Positions 38,828 through 47,240 of a stretch of 64,000 nt of DNA are shown in pieces. The stretch comes from Bacteroidales bacterium. GTDB lineage: Bacteria; Bacteroidota; Bacteroidia; Bacteroidales; UBA932. Every line of letters starts with the position of its first letter. The first letter of the stretch is position 1. The stretch lies in assembly GCA_015060385.1 (NCBI GenBank), contig SUYO01000006.1:1-64000 (forward strand), read 5' to 3'. The position numbers and the translations under genes were made by a program. A model generated the notes under the pieces. It did not search any database. It saw only the letters and a list, made by a program, of their open reading frames with translations, and had not been told where the DNA came from.

Positions 38828-40132
38828 ATGCAAAAAGCGAAACTTACATTCTGGCAGATGTGGAATATCAGCTTCGGATTTTTCGGAGTCCAGATCGCAT
38901 ATTCCCTTCAGAACGCCAACATCAGCCGTATCTTTGCGACTTTGGGAGCTGATCCTCATGATCTGAGCTTCTTCTGGATCCTTCCGCCACTCATGGGCCT
39001 TCTCGTGCAGCCCCTCGTAGGCAAGTACAGCGACAGGACATGGACGCGTCTCGGAAGACGTATCCCTTATCTTTTCCTTGGATCGATCATAGCTATCCTC
39101 GTGATGTGCATGCTTCCTAACGCAGGAAACTTCGGTCTTGCCGTAAGCGGAGCAATGGTGTTCGGACTCATATCGCTAATGCTTCTCGATACATCGATCA
39201 ATGTAGCGATGCAGCCTTTCAAGATGCTTGTAGGTGACATGGTGAACGAGGAGCAGAAAGGACAGGCCTACTCCATCCAGAGCTTCCTCTGCAATGCCGG
39301 AAGTCTCGTAGGATATGTGTTCCCGTTCATCTTCGCATGGCTTGGAATCGCCAACACGGCTCCTGAGGGACAGGTTCCTGATACTGTGAAGTATGCCTTC
39401 TACATCGGTTCGGCAATCCTCATCCTCTGTGTCCTCTTCACAACTTTCAAGGTGAAGGAGATGCCTCCGAAGGAATATGCCGAGTTCCACGGAATCGACC
39501 TTGAGAAAAAGGCTGCCGAGGGCAAGGGACCGGGAATGTTCGAGCTTCTCAAGAAGGCTCCAAGCACATTCTGGACAGTAGGACTTGTACAGTTCTTCTG
39601 CTGGGCTGCCTTCCTTTATATGTGGACATACACCAACGGAGCCATCGCCGATACTGTCTGGGGCACTACAGATGTAGCTTCAGAGGGTTATCAGGCTGCA
39701 GGAAACTGGGTCGGCATCCTCTTCGCCGTGCAGGCTATCGGATCAGTGCTCTGGGCTCTCATGATCCCTAAGTTCAGGAACATCAAGACAGCTTATGTAG
39801 TCAGCCTCCTCATCGGAGCTGTCGGCTTCGCTTCAGTGTTCTTCATCCATGACCAGTACCTCCTCTTCATCTCATTCCTTCTTATAGGAGTGGCATGGGC
39901 TGCCATGCTGGCCGTTCCTTTCACGCTTCTTACAAACTCGCTTTCAGGTGACCATATCGGAACATACCTCGGTCTGTTCAACGGTACCATCTGCCTTCCG
40001 CAGATCGCTGCCGCTGCCTGCGGAGGCTTTGTGCTGAAGCTTGTCGGAGGAGCTCAGGTGAGCATGTTCCTTGTTGCCGGAGTGCTTCTGGTCCTCGGTG
40101 CGGTCGCAGTACGTTTCGTGAAGACAAGATAA
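38828..40132 (+). CDS. SLC45-type MFS sugar transporter
   Basis: FWQMWNISFGFFGVQIAYSLQNANISRIFATLGADPHDLSFFWILPPLMGLLVQPLVGKYSDRTWTRLGRRIPYLFLGS. Confidence 0.9.
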   Translation: MQKAKLTFWQMWNISFGFFGVQIAYSLQNANISRIFATLGADPHDLSFFWILPPLMGLLVQPLVGKYSDRTWTRLGRRIPYLFLGSIIAILVMCMLPNAGNFGLAVSGAMVFGLISLMLLDTSINVAMQPFKMLVGDMVNEEQKGQAYSIQSFLCNAGSLVGYVFPFIFAWLGIANTAPEGQVPDTVKYAFYIGSAILILCVLFTTFKVKEMPPKEYAEFHGIDLEKKAAEGKGPGMFELLKKAPSTFWTVGLVQFFCWAAFLYMWTYTNGAIADTVWGTTDVASEGYQAAGNWVGILFAVQAIGSVLWALMIPKFRNIKTAYVVSLLIGAVGFASVFFIHDQYLLFISFLLIGVAWAAMLAVPFTLLTNSLSGDHIGTYLGLFNGTICLPQIAAAACGGFVLKLVGGAQVSMFLVAGVLLVLGAVAVRFVKTR

Positions 40133-40191
40133 TTCAGAAAACTGAAATTATATATTAATTCAATAAACAATCTACTAACCAAAAAATCTTT

Positions 40192-43100
40192 ATGAATAAG
40201 ATCAAGACACTTTGCGCATCCCTCGTGCTTTCATGCATTATGGCTGCGTCTGTATTCGCCCAGGGCGGATACGAGGTGAAGGGAGTAGTTGTTGACGCAA
40301 TCGGTCCTGTAATCGGTGCAACAGTCATCGAACAGGGTACCACAAACGGTACATCCACCGGTCTCGACGGCGACTATGTCCTTAAGGTTTCTAGCGCTGA
40401 CGCAGTTGTAGAGATCAGCTGCATCGGTTATGCTACACAGACATTCACGGCTTCCCAGATGTCGGCTACAGTAACTCTCGGAGAGGACACTGAGTTCCTT
40501 GATGAGGTTGTCGTAATCGGTTATGGTACAGTCAAGAAGGAAGATATGACAGGATCCATCACAGCCATCAAGAGCGAAGAACTCAACCGTGGTGCGATGG
40601 TAAACACACAGGACATGCTCAAGGGTAAGGTCCCTGGTCTTCACATCATCCCTGGTGACGGTGGTCCTGGTTCAGGATCTACAATCCGTATCCGTGGTGC
40701 CGCTTCACTCAACGCTTCGAATGACCCTCTCATCGTAATCGATGGAGTTCCGATCGCAAGCGACGGTGGTTTCGGTATGTCAAACCCTCTCGATATGATC
40801 AACCCTAACGACATCGAGTCATTCACTGTCCTCAAGGACGCATCTTCAGCTGCGATCTACGGTTCACGTGCATCAAACGGTGTCATCATGATCACGACAA
40901 AGAAGGGTAAGGGCAACAAGCCTCAGGTGTCTTACAGCGGTAGCGTGAGCGTACAGCAGAATTCAAGCAAGCTCCCTACCATGTCACCTGCAGAGTTCCG
41001 CAGCTTCATCAAGGATTCTTACGGAATCTACTGGGAAGGCGACCAGCTCGTAGGCGACCTTTCTACTCCTGCAGGCAAGACCATCGGAGCAAGACTCAGC
41101 AAGGACGGCAACTATGACTATCAGGACATCATCTTCCGTACAGCTCTTACTCACGACCACAACGTGAGCCTCAACGGAAACGTGAACGACCGCATGCCTT
41201 ACCGTGCATCTATCGGTTACACTGACCAGTCAGGTACTCTCGTAGGTTCAACTTATGACAAGGGTACAGCTGACCTCAGCCTCTCGCCTAACTTCCTCGA
41301 CAAGCACCTCACTCTCAACCTCAATGCAAAGGGCGTATACACATATTCAAACTATGCTGACAGCGGTGTAGTAGGCAACGCAGCCTTCTTCAACCCTACT
41401 CAGGACCCTTACTTCCGCAATGAGGACGGTACAATCGACTACGATACATGTAACGGTTACTTCAACTACGGTACAGGCCGTGGCGAGAACTTCGCTCCTA
41501 ACACCCTCCTCGGTGTAGGTCCTATGTCACAGCTTTACGACCGCATCAGCTACGGAAAGTCACGCCGTTTCATCGGTAGTGCAGGTGTTGATTACAAGAT
41601 CCATGGTCTTGAGTCACTCAAGCTCGTGGCTACAGCTTCAATCGACTGGTCTGACTACAACAACAAGAACGGTGTGAACGTAGGTTCATATCAGGCATGG
41701 TCTGACACAGAGAACCGCGGTATCGGTCAGTACTCAAAGGAGTGGCAGACACGCCGCAGTACAGCTCTCGAGGCTTACGCAAACTACAATGAGACCTGGG
41801 GCATCCACAACCTCGACCTCATGGCAGGTTACTCTTGGCAGCACTTCTATGGTGCAAACCAGACAATCTCTTACTTCAACGAGACTGACGAGGTGAAGCT
41901 CAAGGAGGGTGAGACAATTGACGGACGTTATCCGAAGTGGCAGTGGGAGAGCTATCTCGTGTCATTCTACGGACGTATCAACTACTCTATCGCTTCAAGA
42001 TATCTCTTCACATTCTCTCTCCGTAACGACGGTTCTTCACGCTTCTCTCCTGCAACACGCTGGGGTCTCTTCCCATCAGGAGCGTTCGCTTGGAACATCA
42101 AGGAGGAAGGCTTCCTCAAGGATGCAAAGGCTGTGTCACAGCTCAAGTTCCGTCTCTCTGCAGGTATGACCGGTCAGCAGGACGGTATCGGCGAGTACGC
42201 TCACCTTGCACGTTACGGCCTCTCTACCGACGTTTACCACCAGCAGTACATGGGTAACGCAGGATGGCAGTTCATGTGGACTCCAGCCGCTTATGACCCT
42301 AACATCAAGTGGGAGACTACAACTACTTACAACGTAGGTTTCGACTTCGGTTTCGCAGGTGACAGAATCACCGGTAACATCGACGCTTACCTCCGTAACA
42401 CTGACGACCTTCTCAACAACGTGCTGACTCCTATGGGATCGAACTTCGGTAACCAGGTGCTCACAAACGTAGGTTCAATGCAGAACAAGGGTATCGAGTT
42501 CGCACTCAACGTCGTTCCTGTAGAGACAAAGGACTGGCATCTTTCAATCGGTGTGAACGGTACATTCCAGGATACAAAGATCACCAAGCTCAACGCTACT
42601 GACCAGGATGGCTACTACATCCAGACATCAGGTATCTCACACGGTACAGGTTCTTATGTAGGTCGTCACCAGGTTGGTTATGCTCCATATTCATACTGGG
42701 TGTTCCAGCAGGTTTATGATGCAGCCGGAATGCCTGTTCAGAACGCATTCGTAGACCGCAACGAGGACGGCGTTATCAACAACGATGACAAGTATTGTGC
42801 AGGTGATGCAAATCCTGACTTCTACTACGGTCTCAACCTCAAGCTCTCTTACAGGAATTGGGACTTCGGATTCAACGGTCACGGTTCATTCGGATACAAG
42901 GTATTCAACGACTTCGCATCAAACAACTCTACAGCTTACTTTGATGTGAACGCAGGTAACCTCCCTAACTTCGCTACTGCAGTGAAGAGGACAGGCTTCA
43001 CCCAGATCAGCGGTGACTACCAGTTCTTCTCTGACTTCTATCTCGAGGATGCATCTTTCTTCCGTATGGATGACATCAACCTCGGATACACATTCAAGGA

Positions 43101-43269
43101 GATCGGCAACTGGGGCGGCAACATCCGCGTTGCAGCTTCATGCCAGAACGTATTCGTGATCAGCAATTACTCTGGTATCGACCCTGAGGTCAACAGCACT
43201 GACGGTGTCGACAGATCATTCTGGCCAAGACCACGTACTTACTCAGTTCGTCTTAACATCAACTTCTAA
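40192..43269 (+). CDS. susC: SusC-family TonB-dependent receptor (copy 1)
   Basis: Carboxypeptidase-like N-domain, DEVVVIGYGTVKKEDMTGSI plug, IRGAASLNASNDPLIVIDGVPI, C-terminal beta barrel WPRPRTYSVRLNINF. Confidence 0.96.
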   Translation: MNKIKTLCASLVLSCIMAASVFAQGGYEVKGVVVDAIGPVIGATVIEQGTTNGTSTGLDGDYVLKVSSADAVVEISCIGYATQTFTASQMSATVTLGEDTEFLDEVVVIGYGTVKKEDMTGSITAIKSEELNRGAMVNTQDMLKGKVPGLHIIPGDGGPGSGSTIRIRGAASLNASNDPLIVIDGVPIASDGGFGMSNPLDMINPNDIESFTVLKDASSAAIYGSRASNGVIMITTKKGKGNKPQVSYSGSVSVQQNSSKLPTMSPAEFRSFIKDSYGIYWEGDQLVGDLSTPAGKTIGARLSKDGNYDYQDIIFRTALTHDHNVSLNGNVNDRMPYRASIGYTDQSGTLVGSTYDKGTADLSLSPNFLDKHLTLNLNAKGVYTYSNYADSGVVGNAAFFNPTQDPYFRNEDGTIDYDTCNGYFNYGTGRGENFAPNTLLGVGPMSQLYDRISYGKSRRFIGSAGVDYKIHGLESLKLVATASIDWSDYNNKNGVNVGSYQAWSDTENRGIGQYSKEWQTRRSTALEAYANYNETWGIHNLDLMAGYSWQHFYGANQTISYFNETDEVKLKEGETIDGRYPKWQWESYLVSFYGRINYSIASRYLFTFSLRNDGSSRFSPATRWGLFPSGAFAWNIKEEGFLKDAKAVSQLKFRLSAGMTGQQDGIGEYAHLARYGLSTDVYHQQYMGNAGWQFMWTPAAYDPNIKWETTTTYNVGFDFGFAGDRITGNIDAYLRNTDDLLNNVLTPMGSNFGNQVLTNVGSMQNKGIEFALNVVPVETKDWHLSIGVNGTFQDTKITKLNATDQDGYYIQTSGISHGTGSYVGRHQVGYAPYSYWVFQQVYDAAGMPVQNAFVDRNEDGVINNDDKYCAGDANPDFYYGLNLKLSYRNWDFGFNGHGSFGYKVFNDFASNNSTAYFDVNAGNLPNFATAVKRTGFTQISGDYQFFSDFYLEDASFFRMDDINLGYTFKEIGNWGGNIRVAASCQNVFVISNYSGIDPEVNSTDGVDRSFWPRPRTYSVRLNINF

Positions 43270-43280
43270 TGAGGAGAGAA

Positions 43281-44915
43281 ATGAAAATGAATATAAAGAA
43301 CATATTTTCCGCAGTTGCAGCTGCTGCTATGCTCACAGCCTGCGTCGGAGACCTCAACACCATTCCGTTGAATCCGACCGACGTGACTTCAGAGACCGCT
43401 TACGGTGCTGATGAGGAAGGCTATGTGCAGGGTCTTGCAAAGATCTACTTCCAGCTGACATCAAACAACACTCAGGACCTTCAGGTCGCTGACGGTGGTG
43501 CATCGGAGTTCATCCGTGCTTTCTGGTCTACTCAGGAGGTTACAGCTGACGGCGCTAAGTGCGCATGGGGCGACGCTTGGGTAAACGACCTCAACAACAA
43601 CACATGGAAGGGTGACGTCCTCAATGACGCTGTATATGCAGTGTATGTACGTACTCTCCAGGGTATCACCTACGTGAACGAGTATCTTCGTCAGACTTCT
43701 GACGACAACCTTTCTTCAAGGGGTGTAAGCTCAGAGGTTGCGCAGAAGATCCAGTCATTCCGCGCTGAGGCACGTTTCCTCCGTGCATATTTCTACTGGG
43801 CTGCTCTCGATACATTCGGAATGGTACCGTTCTCTACTGAGGATTCTCCTTTCGGCGGCGGATACAACCCTCCTCAGAAGTCTCGTACAGAAGTGTTCAA
43901 CTTCGTGGTAGAGGAGCTCAAGGCTCTTGCTGCATCTGACAGTGCAATGCCTGCAGCTCAGTCAAACTACCCACGTGCCGACAAGGGTTCGGCTCTCGGT
44001 CTCCTCGCACGTGTATACCTCAATGCTGAGGTTTATACAGGTACTGCAATGTGGGCTGAGGCTAAGGCTACATGTGAGGAAATCTACAAGCTCGGTTACA
44101 AGCTTGCTCCTACACACGCTGAGCTTTTCCGTGGCGACAACGGTGAGAATCCTGATGCAGTCGGCGAGTTCCTCTTCGCTGCTTCTTACGATGCAGAGAG
44201 CAACCAGTCATACGGTGGAACAACATATCTGACACTTTCTACCCTTTCAGGTGATGACGGTGCCATCAACATCACAGGTATCAACGGTGGTTGGGCAGGT
44301 AACCGTGTTCCTTACGAGTATGTACAGAAGTTCTTTACCGATGTGAAGAACCCTGACTACGGAACAGGTGCATATGAATTCAAGGACAAGCGTGCCGGCT
44401 ACTTCTACATCAAGGGCCGTACAGAGTCTATGCAGGACAACCTCAACACCTTCCTCAACGGATGGTCATGCATCAAGTTCAACAACGTTCCTCACGATAC
44501 AGATCCTGTAGATTACTCTGCAACAGCTGCTACAAAGAACTTCAGCGACATCGACTGGCCTCTCATCCGTCTCGGTGAGATCCACCTTATCTACGCTGAG
44601 GCTTGTATGCATGCAGGTGGAGACGCTTCAGTACAGCTCAACGCTCTTGCAAGCCGCGCAGGTGTTTCTGCTCCTTCTACAGTAGACCAGGACTACCTCA
44701 TGGCAGAGCGTGCACGTGAGCTCATGTGGGAAGGTCATCGTCGTACCGACCTCATCCGCTACAACAAGTGGATCAGCGGTTACAACTGGACATACAAGGG
44801 CGGTAACTTCGGTGGTCAGGACCTTCCTGCACACTTCGGCGTCTTCCCTGTTCCTTCTACCGAGCTTTCTACAAACCTTGATCTCGAGCAGAACGAAGGT
44901 TATGCAAGACCATAA
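43281..44915 (+). CDS. susD: SusD-family starch-binding lipoprotein (copy 1)
   Basis: Lipobox LTACVGD; FRAEARFLRAYFYWAALDTFGMVPF; RARELMWEGHRRTDLIRYNKW. Confidence 0.95.
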   Translation: MKMNIKNIFSAVAAAAMLTACVGDLNTIPLNPTDVTSETAYGADEEGYVQGLAKIYFQLTSNNTQDLQVADGGASEFIRAFWSTQEVTADGAKCAWGDAWVNDLNNNTWKGDVLNDAVYAVYVRTLQGITYVNEYLRQTSDDNLSSRGVSSEVAQKIQSFRAEARFLRAYFYWAALDTFGMVPFSTEDSPFGGGYNPPQKSRTEVFNFVVEELKALAASDSAMPAAQSNYPRADKGSALGLLARVYLNAEVYTGTAMWAEAKATCEEIYKLGYKLAPTHAELFRGDNGENPDAVGEFLFAASYDAESNQSYGGTTYLTLSTLSGDDGAINITGINGGWAGNRVPYEYVQKFFTDVKNPDYGTGAYEFKDKRAGYFYIKGRTESMQDNLNTFLNGWSCIKFNNVPHDTDPVDYSATAATKNFSDIDWPLIRLGEIHLIYAEACMHAGGDASVQLNALASRAGVSAPSTVDQDYLMAERARELMWEGHRRTDLIRYNKWISGYNWTYKGGNFGGQDLPAHFGVFPVPSTELSTNLDLEQNEGYARP

Positions 44916-44928
44916 AACAGTTTAGAAT

Positions 44929-47148
44929 ATGAGAATCACAAAATATTTTCTTTCAATGGCCGCTGCGATCGGAATGATCGCAGGCTGCCAGAAGCCGGAA
45001 ATGGTTCAGATGTCTCCGATCGAGGATGTTGTCGCTCCTGTACTTTCAGAAGTGGCTGCAATCGAGATCACATCTGAAAACATGGGCCTTGAGTCTGCTA
45101 CCTTCACATGGACAGCAGCTGATTACGGTGTGAAGACCCAGGTCAACTATGCGATCGAGGTTTCATCTGCCAGCCACGCTGAAAAGGTGGTTGTGACTTC
45201 AGGTATCAACGATACAAAGGCTACAGTGCCTTACGAGGCTCTCAATGCCATCTTCCTTTATGACCTCGAGCTTGCTTCAGGCGTTGCAGAGGACGTTCAG
45301 TTCGTTGTAAGTGCAAAGGTAGGTGAGTCTCCAAAGGTTTACTCGGCTCCTGTGACAGTTACAGTTTCAGCAACTGCTGCAGAGAAGGTATATCCAAGCC
45401 TGACTGTTGCCGGTAGCTACGCATATAACAACTGGACTCCGGGTAAGGGTCAGTTCGTGTTCGACTTTGACGGAGCTGACGAGAAGTATAGCGGTATCAT
45501 CGACTTCGGTGAAGATGTGTCTGCCCTCAACTTCAAGTTCGTAGGTTCTAAGTGGGGTGAGAACGAGTTCTCTGTACCTTCAGGTGAGGCTCAGGCTGCT
45601 GAGGCTGCAGAGCTTCCTCTCGTTGCCGGCGGTGGAGACAACATCTCGGCTTATACAACTCACAGGTACTATAGCTTTACACTCGACAAGAAGGCTCCTA
45701 AGGTTATCAAGAACTTCTCATTCAACTCTCTCGGTGTGATCGGTGATGCAACTCCTACAGGTTGGGATTCTGATACAGATATGGCATTCAACGCTGCAAA
45801 GCAGAGATTCTATGTCGACCTCACACTCGTTGACGGTACAATCAAGTTCCGCGCAAATGACGCTTGGGATGTCAACTGGGGTGGTGCTGACGGCGTTCTC
45901 GCTTCAGGTGCTGACAATATCCCTGTAACAGCAGGTAACTATCGTATCTATGTAAACCTCAACAACCCTGCAGAGCCTGTTTACGAGCTCAGCGCGAAGA
46001 TGTACGGTCAGCCTGAGGATACAGGTGCAACCGAGCCGGAGGAGCCTGTAGAACCAGAGGAGCCTGCAGCAAAGGGCTGGGGCCTCGTAGGTGAGTACAA
46101 CAGCTGGGGTGAACAGCCAGATGTAATGCTTGCTTCTGACGGTACTTACCTTGCAGCTAAGGGCGTTGAACTTTCTGGTCAGGTGAAGTTCCGTAAGGAC
46201 GGTGCCTGGGATGTGAACTTCGGTGCTCCTGGCGATGTAGAGCCTGTTGAAATCACAGTGAACACTGAGCTTGAACTCGTAGCCGGCGGTAAGAACTTCA
46301 CTATCGCTGAGGGTACTTATGACGTATATCTCGATGAGGCAAACGCTAAGGCATGGTTCATCAATGACGGTTCATACCCTGGCGGTGGAGCAGCTCCAGA
46401 AGCTTCAGAGTGGGGAATCGTCGGCCAGGTTAACGGCTGGGCAGCTCCGGATATTACCATGTACAAGACTGAAACTGAAGGTCTCTTTGTCTCATACAAC
46501 GTAGCTATGCCTGACGGTGGTTTCAAGATCCGTGCAAACGGTGAGTGGAACGATGCGGCAAACTATGGTTTCGAGACAGCAGGTACAGCAGAGGTGGATC
46601 ATGTATATGCGCTGATCTGTGGTGGTGGTTCAAAGGATATCACTCTCGCAGCCGGTACATATGACATCTGGTTCGATCTTACAAATTCAAAGGTTTACAT
46701 CATGACTCCAGGCAAGTCTATTACTGAAGCTGAAGGTGGTGAAGTTGAAGTGCAGAAGCTTGATTACACAAACTGCCAGATGGAACTTGTAGGATCAGGT
46801 GTTGCAGAGCAGGAGGGTTCATCTGCTGATACTGCTTGGAGCTGGGGTAATGTACTCCTTGCTTCAAACGAAGGCAAGCCTGCCAAGGACGGAGATGTTT
46901 ATACCTGGACTTGGAGTGGTGTCGCACTTACAGCAGATGGTTGGAAGATCCGCACCCTCAATGCTGCTGCATCAGGTGATGTTCCAAACTTCGATCTTGG
47001 TGATGGTGCTGTTGACAAGACTGCATCTCCAAATGCCCAGGCAAGCGAAGACGGCAATATTTACATGACTGCCGGTAACTATGATATCACTCTCGTGATC
47101 GATGCTGCTGCAGACACAAAAACTGTGACAGTTGTAGCGGCTGAATAA
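44929..47148 (+). CDS. susE: SusE/SusF-type multimodular starch-binding lipoprotein
   Basis: Lipobox IAGCQKP; SusE N-terminal Ig-like domain; repeated modules WGLVGEYNSWGEQPDVML..., WGIVGQVNGWAAPDIT..., acidic linker EPEEPVEPEEP. Confidence 0.88.
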   Translation: MRITKYFLSMAAAIGMIAGCQKPEMVQMSPIEDVVAPVLSEVAAIEITSENMGLESATFTWTAADYGVKTQVNYAIEVSSASHAEKVVVTSGINDTKATVPYEALNAIFLYDLELASGVAEDVQFVVSAKVGESPKVYSAPVTVTVSATAAEKVYPSLTVAGSYAYNNWTPGKGQFVFDFDGADEKYSGIIDFGEDVSALNFKFVGSKWGENEFSVPSGEAQAAEAAELPLVAGGGDNISAYTTHRYYSFTLDKKAPKVIKNFSFNSLGVIGDATPTGWDSDTDMAFNAAKQRFYVDLTLVDGTIKFRANDAWDVNWGGADGVLASGADNIPVTAGNYRIYVNLNNPAEPVYELSAKMYGQPEDTGATEPEEPVEPEEPAAKGWGLVGEYNSWGEQPDVMLASDGTYLAAKGVELSGQVKFRKDGAWDVNFGAPGDVEPVEITVNTELELVAGGKNFTIAEGTYDVYLDEANAKAWFINDGSYPGGGAAPEASEWGIVGQVNGWAAPDITMYKTETEGLFVSYNVAMPDGGFKIRANGEWNDAANYGFETAGTAEVDHVYALICGGGSKDITLAAGTYDIWFDLTNSKVYIMTPGKSITEAEGGEVEVQKLDYTNCQMELVGSGVAEQEGSSADTAWSWGNVLLASNEGKPAKDGDVYTWTWSGVALTADGWKIRTLNAAASGDVPNFDLGDGAVDKTASPNAQASEDGNIYMTAGNYDITLVIDAAADTKTVTVVAAE

Positions 47149-47154
47149 TATTTG

Positions 47155-47184
47155 GAGTGACCGTCCGAAGGCGGTCACTCTTTT
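47155..47184 (+). terminator. Hairpin after susE
   Basis: GAGTGACCG-tccgaagg-CGGTCACTC-tttt. Confidence 0.75.
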
Positions 47185-47188
47185 CCAT

Positions 47189-47218
47189 AGTCAGCGGCCC
47201 CTGACCGGACCGCTGACT
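47189..47218. terminator. Second hairpin between susE and GH13 gene
   Basis: AGTCAGCGG ... CCGCTGACT, 9-bp stem. Confidence 0.5.
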
Positions 47219-47240
47219 TCCAATTGTAAAATCATATAAA

